Part shown: positions 25,136 through 33,140 of the stretch, in pieces
Layout of the letters: each line of letters opens with the position of its first letter
How positions within the stretch are numbered: position 1 is the stretch's first letter
NCBI GenBank assembly: GCA_039028975.1
Contig: JBCCHB010000126.1
Location: 1 to 51,532 of the forward strand
Direction: 5' to 3'
Length of the DNA: 51,532 bases
DNA from: JAHBNG01 sp039028975
GTDB lineage: Bacteria; Chloroflexota; Anaerolineae; Caldilineales; Caldilineaceae
Position numbers and translations under genes: made by a program
Notes under the pieces: model-generated
The model's database searches: none
What the model was told of the DNA's origin: nothing
Seen by the model: only the letters and a program-made list of their open reading frames with translations

Positions 25136-27730
25136 CTAACCCTCTGCCAATTCACCGCCATACTCCTCGGGAATATAATCATTGATGTAGAAAACAGTAT
25201 CGGTTGAGTGGGCAAATGCCTTCTTATCCGGGCCAGGATAGTAGAGACGTTCATCATCATCTGTCCGGAATTCAGCACGCCACTGATAAGCTGTGCTAAC
25301 CACGCCATTCTGTTCAGCTAAGGGTGCCAGGAAGAGCATCTTTTGCTTCTCCTCCCAGTCATCTTCTTCCCAATTTCTGAACCGTTCAGTCTCATTGCCA
25401 TACTCAACAATGACTGTGGTCTTTTCAACTTCATCCCAGTCAATACCTTTTGGCAGTACTTGAACCAGCAACAGGTTGCTTTGTTCGGCCAATTCACTAT
25501 CGCTGGGCAGATAGTCGGCCAAGGCAAATTCGGTGATATCATCCGTCCCCCAGTTATCCTTGGTGGGGCCTGGTAAATAGATCTTACCTTTATCGCCAAA
25601 GCTTCTGTTTTTCATCAGGATTTCTGCTTGCCATTCGTACTCGGCATCATCTTTGTCCAGTTGGTCAAATTCCCAATCTTCTTCACCTTCATCAGGGAAG
25701 CTAAAGGACTTTTTCTTATCACCATAAATCAAGGCAACCTTGACCTTTCTAACGCGCGTTTCAAAGTCAATACCATCTGTGTTAACTGTGCCTTCTAAAA
25801 TGCCTTCGCGGATTCGGCCAACCTTAATGGTACTGCTCGTCGCCGTTGTGAGAGGGATGTCTTCTGTGTTGCCATCTTCATACTGGATATAGCCACTATA
25901 GGTCATCTGCCCCTTGGCTGGATCAATTACTGGAACTTTCCAATCAACGTTGCGATTTTGGCTATCCATCGTCACTTTCTTGATTTGGCGATAGCCGTAT
26001 TCGTCCCCCGTATAATTGAGGTCTAGGAAGATGGCGTCGATGTTTCTGAATGAACCTACCCCTCTGATGCTATATGTTTTTGTCTTGGTGAAGGGGTCAT
26101 TCAGGAAGAACTCATTGGCTTGATGTGATTGCCAGCCCTGGGTGAATTCAGAATCATCCTGCATGCGATAGAGCACTTTGTACTCAAATGGTTTATCACG
26201 TGGGGCAAAGATTGGTTCTACGATGTTGAACTCGGTGTTTTGCTTGTCCAGGAGGAATTGCTTTTCTGGAACGCGAACTCCGCGGGCTGAATCCTCATAA
26301 CGGATACTTACCTGGGCAGATTTAACATAATCAAAGTCTACCCCTTTGCTATAGCCACGAACTTTAAATATCCCCGTGTCGTCTACCCCAATCGTGATGA
26401 AGCGCCCGGTCAGGGTTTTAGACTCACTCTGGTAAACTTCGCTTTCACCTTTGAAGTTGACTTTGTAGGCGTAAGTCACTTCCTGATCATCACCTTCAAC
26501 ATAAGAAGCCACAAACTGCATTCCCTGATTCTCTGGCGAGAACCGCAACCCTTCTTTGACGATTGCTTCTGGGTCGATGTTCATCATATTTTTGTTATCG
26601 TAGGTGAGGTCGACCAGAATATCGAAGATTTTCAAGTCTTCATAATCGGCACTGACGTTGACGCCCATTCGGAGTTGCTTGAAGAAGGGATCCTCAAGTT
26701 CAATGGCCCGAAAATACTTCTTTATCTCTTCAGCAGGCACCAAACGATTACCCTCAGCATCAATCAGGGAGGTGATGTTCTGAAGTGTAGCCTGAGAGAG
26801 AAGATTGTATTCGACGGCGGAAGATTCTTTGTAGACTCGTTCGAAATCTTCGGTATTGCTGATCATGCTTTCGCGCTGATCCGCCCCGGTGGAGAATCTA
26901 TCCTCTGCAACATGTAGATCAACATCGAGTTGCTGGGCCACCATCTCATCCATCGTTCTTTGGCCCCACTCGCGGAGTTGTTCTTTCATCTCTGCTTCTT
27001 GATCGGGGTCATCCCAGGTGGGAGCAAATCTGACATCAATGTTTCCTTTTTGGGTTTGTCGCCATTCATCTTTGATCTTTTCTTTTGTCACACTTCCCCA
27101 GACATTCCGTTCCTGGGTTCTTGAAAATTCTCTGATCTGTTCAGATTTAAAGGTGACGGCGACAGAGGCCGGTGGCAACATCGCCGAGAACCAAAGATCG
27201 TAATAGACGGTGATGATGCCACTTTCAGCCGCTTCCCCGTCTTCGAGATCTTCGGATGGCCCGCCCAATGCGTTCCAAAATAGCGATGCACCTAAGGGAC
27301 TTAACTCAACCGAGAACGTAGCCACATTATTCCCATATAGGGATGGTTTACCGGGACTAACAACGCTATCTACTAGGCCACCAGACAGCTCTTCGACATT
27401 AAGGCGGACTTCCCCTCTGGTAAAAGATATCGACCCAAAGTTAATTTGCTCTTTCCCTTTCCGCTGTTTGAGTTGTTCCGCAATCTGTTGGCGTTCATCG
27501 TCCGTAATCGCTAGCTCAACATCAAATACACACAGCCCGCCCTTTGGGCCATCCGGTTGGTCAATCGGAGACCGATACTTTAGAAATTGGAAGACGGGTT
27601 TATTGTCCTGAACCCGAATTGTTGGCTCGGATGGCAGCACGTAAAATGTCGTATCGTTCAAATCGTCGCCCCAAACTTCAAAGTTCTTACCATTAAGCGG
27701 AATGGTATCCTTATCTTCGAGTTTAAGCAT
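25136..27730 (-). CDS. Large beta-rich paralogue 3 (Y-Y-L-P domain plus tandem domains)
   Basis: This 864-residue acidic protein shares the family N-terminal domain: FYVLPSEP (29-36), FQFLKYR (47-53), GNNVATFSVEL and VYYDLWFSAMLP. A central alpha-helical stretch (about 200-290) is rich in charged residues. Beta-sandwich-like units follow, including SAQVSIRYED and RKVKVALIYGD strands. The C-terminal pair carries GKIYLPGPTKDNW and LYYPGPDKKAF loops, matching the GKxYxPGP loops of the next gene. GGAGG lies six bases before the ATG. It ends with a short acidic tail. No enzymatic motif is visible, so a structural or binding role is more likely (inference). Confidence 0.76.
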   Translation of the reverse strand: MLKLEDKDTIPLNGKNFEVWGDDLNDTTFYVLPSEPTIRVQDNKPVFQFLKYRSPIDQPDGPKGGLCVFDVELAITDDERQQIAEQLKQRKGKEQINFGSISFTRGEVRLNVEELSGGLVDSVVSPGKPSLYGNNVATFSVELSPLGASLFWNALGGPSEDLEDGEAAESGIITVYYDLWFSAMLPPASVAVTFKSEQIREFSRTQERNVWGSVTKEKIKDEWRQTQKGNIDVRFAPTWDDPDQEAEMKEQLREWGQRTMDEMVAQQLDVDLHVAEDRFSTGADQRESMISNTEDFERVYKESSAVEYNLLSQATLQNITSLIDAEGNRLVPAEEIKKYFRAIELEDPFFKQLRMGVNVSADYEDLKIFDILVDLTYDNKNMMNIDPEAIVKEGLRFSPENQGMQFVASYVEGDDQEVTYAYKVNFKGESEVYQSESKTLTGRFITIGVDDTGIFKVRGYSKGVDFDYVKSAQVSIRYEDSARGVRVPEKQFLLDKQNTEFNIVEPIFAPRDKPFEYKVLYRMQDDSEFTQGWQSHQANEFFLNDPFTKTKTYSIRGVGSFRNIDAIFLDLNYTGDEYGYRQIKKVTMDSQNRNVDWKVPVIDPAKGQMTYSGYIQYEDGNTEDIPLTTATSSTIKVGRIREGILEGTVNTDGIDFETRVRKVKVALIYGDKKKSFSFPDEGEEDWEFDQLDKDDAEYEWQAEILMKNRSFGDKGKIYLPGPTKDNWGTDDITEFALADYLPSDSELAEQSNLLLVQVLPKGIDWDEVEKTTVIVEYGNETERFRNWEEDDWEEKQKMLFLAPLAEQNGVVSTAYQWRAEFRTDDDERLYYPGPDKKAFAHSTDTVFYINDYIPEEYGGELAEG

Positions 27731-27866
27731 GGGTATCCTCCATATTTATGTGATAGTTTTGAATGTGTTGGCGATGAGCTTGCCCTAAAACCAAACTACA
27801 TTCACTGTGAACCTAAACTTTTTTCGCGGTAGAGACAATGGTTTACATATTTCACCTCCAAGTTTA

Positions 27867-29474
27867 TTATTCTTGCGGCGGCACAATGATCAGCGGATCA
27901 TTTGTTGCTACTGGATCGCCACGATCTAACTTCCATTCGATGATGCCAGCCAGTGTGGGACTACGCGTGATGACATACCACGGCACAATCCATTCATCAT
28001 CGCGTTGACTAAAAGAAATCCGGGTACGGTCTTTGACCCCGTCGGCGTCAGGCTGATATTCAAGGGAAATCTGGGCACGTTTGGCCTTCTGCTCCTTAAC
28101 TGCAGAGGCATCTATGACCACCTTGACTAATCCCAGATCTTCCGGTGAAATAGCCCAATCCCCATCCTCCGGCTCTAGCTGCGTTGTAAATGGCTTACTT
28201 GTTCCCTTGTATCTGATATCGATCTGCAAAGGTGTTCCGGCTGGCGCAGACAAGGTAACCGGGCGAAACCTTGGTGGACGAAGACGGCTTGTTTTTTGCC
28301 CGCAGGTTACTTTGATCATCGAAATCGGTGCTTCCTTACCTTCAAACCCCAACTGAACGACCTTCTCTGTTTCTTCCTCTTCTTTGATGGGTTCGTTCCC
28401 TGAGGGTTTACTTGCGTTGGCATATGATGCATCGCCCCGGTCTGGTTCATCAATGACACCAGGCGAAACCCGAATGAGGTCTGCCCCTGTGTCTTTAGAA
28501 AACCAGGAACCGATATCCGTAATGCGTTCTAAATCAAAGGTAGTAGTCTCAGTTCGCTTAGCAGTACCCAGAACCGCCGCCTCATCTGGTAGACTAGCTT
28601 GTGCTTCGGCACTTCTGACGATCTCTAGAAGCTTGGTAGCGGCCAGATTGATCGCTTCGGCATTTGCCTCGGCTCGAAGCTCGTCCGGCGCATCCCCATG
28701 CGCTATTTGATTGTAGACAAGGCGTTCTTCTGTTAGGGCCTGTTTAATTTGGGCTACGCAGCGTGCCAAAGTAAGGGGCTTCGAGTCTGGTTTTTCTTTT
28801 TTTTCTTCCTCTTTCTCTCCCCAATTGAACCAATCCCGAATAGAACTTGATTTTTCCCTCTCCTCTTTCTCTATATAGGCCAGTTCTTCAACATCCTTTA
28901 AGACATCCCCTTCCACCGTTACCGCTATACTTGTGACGGCTGATACGGAAAAGGCATACTTACATAGCAGATTGTGTTTATTGCCGTTCAAAGCCGCGAC
29001 CGCTTTAACTTTTTCTGCGGCAGTCAACGGAACGTTTAAGATCGTTGTATAGGGCGAAATACCAGACGATTTTGTTGTTCCAAGGATCTGTTGCTCTTCT
29101 GAATCCATACTATCCGCTTCAAGACACTGTTGAGATCTTGTGTCATCTTCAGGCGCCCTACCTGTCCCCACGATGAGACTGACTTGGGGATTGGTCGTCT
29201 GGGCCAGACGAAGTTCCACCGCATCGAACTCTGGAATGTGGTCAGCAACCTTGCGTGCAAGCTCGGTCAGGACATCGTTGCCCACATCCCAACGCGTCTG
29301 TAATTGCAGGATGGCTCCTAGACTGCTCGTCAACAGGCTAAGAAGCGGTCTGCCAGATGAGGCGCGTTCTGCTTGGGGCTTACCTGGAATGTAATACAGG
29401 GCGCCTGATGGTAGCCGTGCGTCCTCATAACAATAAATGCCGTCGATTTCGACGCCTTTGGGTAATTCAGTCAT
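27867..29474 (-). CDS. Divergent beta-rich paralogue 2
   Basis: This 535-residue protein is a more distant member of the operon family. ALYYIPGKP (25-33) and LLSLLTSS (44-51) stand where the other paralogues have Y-Y-L-P and L-L-K-Y. A region with TTILNVPLTAAEKVKAV follows. The middle (about 215-245) is a highly charged E/K segment (EEKEEEKKEKPDSK) that may be a flexible linker. The C-terminal 150 residues are again beta-rich, ending in IIEWKLDRGDP. No signal peptide, membrane span or catalytic motif is seen. GAGGAG stands seven bases before the ATG. It is 61 bases downstream of the first operon gene. Confidence 0.65.
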   Translation of the reverse strand: MTELPKGVEIDGIYCYEDARLPSGALYYIPGKPQAERASSGRPLLSLLTSSLGAILQLQTRWDVGNDVLTELARKVADHIPEFDAVELRLAQTTNPQVSLIVGTGRAPEDDTRSQQCLEADSMDSEEQQILGTTKSSGISPYTTILNVPLTAAEKVKAVAALNGNKHNLLCKYAFSVSAVTSIAVTVEGDVLKDVEELAYIEKEEREKSSSIRDWFNWGEKEEEKKEKPDSKPLTLARCVAQIKQALTEERLVYNQIAHGDAPDELRAEANAEAINLAATKLLEIVRSAEAQASLPDEAAVLGTAKRTETTTFDLERITDIGSWFSKDTGADLIRVSPGVIDEPDRGDASYANASKPSGNEPIKEEEETEKVVQLGFEGKEAPISMIKVTCGQKTSRLRPPRFRPVTLSAPAGTPLQIDIRYKGTSKPFTTQLEPEDGDWAISPEDLGLVKVVIDASAVKEQKAKRAQISLEYQPDADGVKDRTRISFSQRDDEWIVPWYVITRSPTLAGIIEWKLDRGDPVATNDPLIIVPPQE

Positions 29475-29535
29475 AGCAATCTCCTCGCATCAAGTAAGTA
29501 GTAATGGCGTAAGGGCTATTTGAATGGTCTTGTTC

Positions 29536-31338
29536 TTAAACCTGAATAGTTAATGATTCATCAGGCGATAGATAATCTGACCATGGAGGCGAAGGGTCAG
29601 ATTGAGAAGGTCTTGCCCGATAGCGATAGTGGTGCTGGAACAATGAAGCAGCATACCAACTCAAGGTCTGTTCAGGATCACTGGGACGAAAATATAGTCT
29701 TTTGATTTCGTCGTGCGTTTCCGTGCGGTCTTCTGGCAAGAATTCAAAGACCACATACTCTTGCGAGCTCTGGAATAGACAAGTCACCTCAACCTTTTGT
29801 GGCCCATACTCGTTGAAGGTAGATAGGCTAAGCTGGAGTGGTCTAGCGGGTAGCGGGTCAATCTTGACGGTCCCTAGTCCATCGAGAGAGATAGCTTCAA
29901 ATTCCAGACTCGCACCAACCGTCTGCTTTGGTAGCGCTAGAGTCGCCATCGGCTGACCAGATGTTAGCTTAAATGTCTGCTCAACCTCTGTATCCCCATC
30001 TGGTCGCCGCAAAATCCCTTGTATAGTTGCTAGTCTGAGCAGAGATTGAGAGGCTTCGATGGGTACAAAATCCACCGGAAAGTCGTCAGGGCGCAGAAAG
30101 ACAACGTTACCTTGATGGGTTTCGATTTCGCCTTTTATCTGTTCGATGCCGCCAGCATCTCTAACGACCGTATAGGTGAAGACGTTATATTCAGGCTTCT
30201 CGACGGGAGAGAAACGGAGGTCAACATCGAATATGCTTGGGTCTTCTCGCAATGACACCGTTTTTACCTGAGCTTGGGGGCGAAAAGGGAGTTGGGGTTC
30301 GACTCGCACAGTGACCCCAAGATCCCAAATCCCTTGTCGATTTTCTGGTAGATTCGTCACCACGGAAATTCGCTGAAATCCTGCGGGGATAGGTGGGACC
30401 GTGGTCTTGGTAATCACGGCATCGACGCCTTCATCCTGCACGAGTTGCTGGGCAGCATCAAAAGGATTGAGCGTCAATAATAGAGGGCGAGGGACTTGAA
30501 TAGGGCGGGAAAGATCCCATTCAAACCGTCCACGACCAATTTCGGCAAGTGACGGTAACAAAATATGCGGGGTGCCGTCTCTTTCCGGAGAGGGAATGAA
30601 CGTGCCAAAGCGTACCCGTACCCAATCGGTGAGAGCCTCAGCAAATTCTCTCTGCTGGCCAACATTAGGTTCACCAGCTATGGTTAAAGGCAATAATTGA
30701 GGGTCGCGTAGGAAGTATTGGGTGATCGCTTCTCTGGCCACCTGCCCCTGCGAATTGCCCAAAGACCACAATGCACTTAAGAGTTCGGCTGGGTCGAAGT
30801 GGACGCGAACTGGAATTCGCGGGGAGACGCCTATCATTTCTACTTCAGCCACAGCTTGCAGCGTTAGAAGCCCGCCTTCAAGAGATTGTTTGAGGACGGT
30901 AGCGCTGGCTTCTGAGAGCCTTCGGGTAAAGCGGGCTATACCGAGACCGTTCCAAGCCAAAGGGATCGGATTCAGAAGCTCCTCAGGCAGATCACTAAGT
31001 TCTGCCACTATGCCAAGACGGAGGAATCCTGACGATAAGACGCTGCCCGAAGCGAGTTGGGCGTTCAGATGGTGCTGTCGAAGTGCCGTTAGCCCCTCTT
31101 CCATCCGGTAGACTGGACGGACTCGGAAATCTAACAAGCCATAGGGTTTGGGAGGAAGAAAGGGGATCTTCCCACGCACAAATTCTAAGGTGAAATCCGG
31201 ACGGCCGTTGGGACGTTTGGCAATCTCCAGACCCTCTGGAAGAAGGATATGATTTCCGGCTCCTTCATAAGGATATAATATTTGCAAATTGTCTACTTGG
31301 AGCGGTAGTTGGAAATCGGGCAATCCCTGTAATGACAT
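29536..31338 (-). CDS. Divergent beta-rich paralogue 1, first gene of the operon
   Basis: This 600-residue protein opens the nine-gene run. Its N-terminus fits the family pattern loosely: LQILYPY, HILLPEGLEI (30-39), FTLEF (49-53), then LGIARFTRRLSEASATVL. The C-terminal half is beta-rich, with an aromatic strand LSWYAASLFQHHYRYRA near the end. The frame opens with a TTG at 31371, but no ribosome site is near it. The ATG at 31338 has AGG six bases upstream and is used. No membrane, export or catalytic motif is seen. The long AT-rich leader ahead of it holds repeats and a terminator-like hairpin. Confidence 0.65.
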   Translation of the reverse strand: MSLQGLPDFQLPLQVDNLQILYPYEGAGNHILLPEGLEIAKRPNGRPDFTLEFVRGKIPFLPPKPYGLLDFRVRPVYRMEEGLTALRQHHLNAQLASGSVLSSGFLRLGIVAELSDLPEELLNPIPLAWNGLGIARFTRRLSEASATVLKQSLEGGLLTLQAVAEVEMIGVSPRIPVRVHFDPAELLSALWSLGNSQGQVAREAITQYFLRDPQLLPLTIAGEPNVGQQREFAEALTDWVRVRFGTFIPSPERDGTPHILLPSLAEIGRGRFEWDLSRPIQVPRPLLLTLNPFDAAQQLVQDEGVDAVITKTTVPPIPAGFQRISVVTNLPENRQGIWDLGVTVRVEPQLPFRPQAQVKTVSLREDPSIFDVDLRFSPVEKPEYNVFTYTVVRDAGGIEQIKGEIETHQGNVVFLRPDDFPVDFVPIEASQSLLRLATIQGILRRPDGDTEVEQTFKLTSGQPMATLALPKQTVGASLEFEAISLDGLGTVKIDPLPARPLQLSLSTFNEYGPQKVEVTCLFQSSQEYVVFEFLPEDRTETHDEIKRLYFRPSDPEQTLSWYAASLFQHHYRYRARPSQSDPSPPWSDYLSPDESLTIQV

Positions 31339-31431
31339 GTCAAGCCTACTTGCGACAATAAATGGAAGCAAAAGAAAAATTGGAGTAATTTGGTCATAAT
31401 GGCTAGATTCACCAAATAATAATCATTCGCC

Positions 31432-31521
31432 ATTAATGATTAATTAACCATCTCTAATATCAATGATTAACCATCTTTAACCAATCATTAACCAACTTTG
31501 TCAATCATTAACCAACTTTGT
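31432..31521 (-). promoter_or_regulatory. About 20-bp tandem repeats in operon leader
   Basis: CAATCATTAACCAACTTTGT occurs twice without gap at 31482-31501 and 31502-31521. Degenerate copies lie at 31461-31480 (CAATGATTAACCATCTTTAA) and about 31435-31460. The pitch is about two helical turns. The position between the hairpin and the first gene of the nine-gene operon suggests an operator or iteron array. No ORF is present in 31339-31697. Confidence 0.55.
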
Positions 31522-31549
31522 CAAACACGTATCGCCAATCAAATAAATC

Positions 31550-31590
31550 AAAAAAGCTCATGATGGATTCCAAGGAATCCATCATGAGCT
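31550..31590 (-). terminator. Strong hairpin terminator facing the operon
   Basis: A 17-bp perfect palindrome (31555-31571 with 31574-31590, loop of two bases) is followed on the minus strand by six T residues. On the plus strand no T-run follows, so it acts on minus-strand transcripts. No minus-strand gene ends just before it. It therefore either insulates the operon from read-through or works as a leader attenuator for a promoter above 31590. Confidence 0.7.
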
Positions 31591-31697
31591 ATAAAAGATT
31601 GACGAGTCGCCACCTTCCTACAGACCTACCTATCAGAACACTAAAATCCACTCAGTAAGATAATCAGTTACAAGGAACACGAGCATACCCTGAAGGG

Positions 31698-31931
31698 ATG
31701 TTGGTTGAAGAGGTCTCAAGCATGCGCTTTGATGAACACATTGCAGCCCATATTCTCGAACCTTCTCAGATGAAGAGCAGTACCTTTACTCAACCATTAT
31801 CTGAAGCGTTACAACTGGGCAGCTCAGCTCAATTCTTCATTATCACGTTGCTGACTTTAGGGCTGACGGTTCTCGTATATGAAGTTATGATTAAACGATT
31901 CGGGTGGGTTCAATTGGCATTAAGGGGTTAA
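31698..31931 (+). pseudogene. Remnant: serine hydrolase piece joined to acyltransferase tail
   Basis: The 77-residue frame has two unrelated parts. Residues 1-32 (LVEEVSSMRFDEHIAAHILEP, then MKSSTF) match the helix that class C beta-lactamase-like serine hydrolases carry before their G-M-x-x-T-x-F turn. Residues 40-77 (a hydrophobic helix then VYEVMIKRFGWVQLALRG) resemble the C-terminal tail of membrane acyltransferases. Neither part has its catalytic residues. It looks like the scar of a deletion joining two genes. Translation as a small one-helix membrane protein remains possible. Confidence 0.5.
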
Positions 31932-31956
31932 GGGCAAGGTAGATGGTGTCTAGAAA

Positions 31957-31975
31957 ATACACCCTTGACTACACC
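31957..31975 (+). promoter_or_regulatory. ATACACC/CTACACC direct repeats upstream of small membrane gene
   Basis: ATACACC (31957-31963) and CTACACC (31969-31975) stand 12 bases apart and are followed by TTTGGTAGCATG. The arrangement resembles the promoter at 32642-32710, where ATACACC is followed by GTTTGGTACATGC. A shared regulator is inferred. The ATG of the downstream gene is about 100 bases further on. Confidence 0.45.
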
Positions 31976-32076
31976 TTTGGTAGCATGAATTATGTCGATA
32001 GGTATTGTACCCTATAGATAGTCATTTGTTGAGTAGCTTGGTTATTCTAACCTTCCGTCTCAAGAGGAGAATACAT

Positions 32077-32355
32077 ATGAATTCCCATACAGTTCGATTG
32101 TGGCAAACAGAACAGCCCATGATGAATATGCTTTGGCCAAACATGCTTTCTCTCCCGTGGTTGGTTTGTATCTTTGGGATCCCGCCGCTTCTTCTGGCAT
32201 TTACTCTAACCCTATATGCTTACCATTGCGCTTGGTTTACGGGAATTGTGTTCGGGCTTGCCTGGATGATGCATATTACTGTCTTTATGAGCCTGATTTA
32301 CTGGGTAAACAAAAAAATGAATCTGTTCGTTAGCAAAAGAAAATTCGACGGTTGA
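32077..32355 (+). CDS. Small two-helix membrane protein, unknown function
   Basis: This 92-residue protein begins MNSHTVRLWQ and contains two hydrophobic segments (about 28-52 and 58-80) with a short polar turn, then a basic tail ending KRKFDG. No family is recognised. AAGAGGAG lies about seven bases before the ATG at 32077, which is why the longer frame from 32005 is rejected. A pair of TACACC repeats lies upstream. It is an isolated gene between remnants, so a function in a local regulon is only a guess. Confidence 0.6.
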   Translation: MNSHTVRLWQTEQPMMNMLWPNMLSLPWLVCIFGIPPLLLAFTLTLYAYHCAWFTGIVFGLAWMMHITVFMSLIYWVNKKMNLFVSKRKFDG

Positions 32356-32641
32356 GCTTTAGCCTGAGCAGGGCTTTTGTGGCCGAGGGCGGCGGTAACA
32401 CATTGTTCAGCCTCCTCCGCAATAGGAGACCAACATGATACGCAACATTAGAACTTGGTTCTAAAGAGGGCCAAGAGGGGAGTAGATTTAGACACGGTCA
32501 GCTCGGCAAGTTCGCGGCGAGTACGATAACGTGCTATCGGTAGCGGTGGCTCCGAGAACCTAAACAGCTCATAGAGAAGTTTCTTAGTTTATGACCTGAT
32601 GTTGGCATCAGACGACCGATTCGTTGAGTCAAGTCACAAAG

Positions 32642-32710
32642 ATACACCCTAGAATACACCGTCTGATACACCGTTTGGTACATGCGGATACACCGGATAC
32701 GCTGGTAAGA
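32642..32710 (+). promoter_or_regulatory. Four ATACACC direct repeats and a -10 box
   Basis: ATACACC starts at 32642, 32654, 32666 and 32688 (pitch 12, 12 and 22), with a partial ATAC at 32697. TAAGAT at 32705-32710 is a fair -10 box, and no -35 consensus stands at the right distance. Heptamer direct repeats just upstream of a -10 box are the known layout of SARP-activated promoters. The downstream gene starts at 32757. Confidence 0.55.
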
Positions 32711-32756
32711 TTGGTGCAGAGCTGTCAACCTTCAGATGCAAACAAAGGATAATATT

Positions 32757-33059
32757 ATGATGATTATAAGACAATACAAAGTACGTTTGGCCGTGGCCGT
32801 TCTCTTCATGACTGCAGTATCTGTACTATCCGGTTCACACCTTCTCAGTATCAGTTCTGTAGAGCTGACAGGCAGCCCATGGGTTACTGGCCCTGTCGCG
32901 GGCAACCCTTTGAATACTGGTTCTGCCACAGGCGTACCATGGATCGATAAAACAAATGATGGAGCTGTGAAGACAGAGGTGTCACAATTAGGCAGCCCCT
33001 GGGTCAATGGTCCTGTAGCCTACGATCCCTGGGGAACCAAAAGTTCTGGTGATGTATAG
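32757..33059 (+). CDS. Secreted GxPW-repeat peptide, unknown function
   Basis: This 100-residue product has a basic start (RQYKVR), a hydrophobic stretch LAVAVLFMTAVSVLSG (11-26) and a probable cleavage region near 30-35, so it is predicted to be exported. The mature part is made of three 20-residue units starting G-S-P-W (39), G-V-P-W (59) and G-S-P-W (79). The first and third units share PWV(T/N)GPVA and N/D-P. No Cys is present. No family is recognised. The ATG at 32757 has AAAGGA seven bases before it; the ATG at 32736 does not. A strong repeat-type promoter stands upstream. It could be a surface-active or signalling peptide, or a precursor. This is inference. Confidence 0.62.
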   Translation: MMIIRQYKVRLAVAVLFMTAVSVLSGSHLLSISSVELTGSPWVTGPVAGNPLNTGSATGVPWIDKTNDGAVKTEVSQLGSPWVNGPVAYDPWGTKSSGDV

Positions 33060-33140
33060 TTGGCGAGAAAAGTAGTGTCCCGAATTTCGAGACACTACAA
33101 TATCTTGTTGTTGTACTAGATATAAATGGAGATATAACTC

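Noticed and set aside
12030..31338. Toxin-complex or contractile-injection system
   Set aside because: No sheath, tube, baseplate ATPase, RHS repeat or TcA/TcB/TcC hallmark was recognised in any of the nine products.
32732..33007. 91-residue minus-strand open frame opposite the GxPW peptide
   Set aside because: No ribosome site is visible, and the plus-strand gene has a promoter, ribosome site and signal segment.
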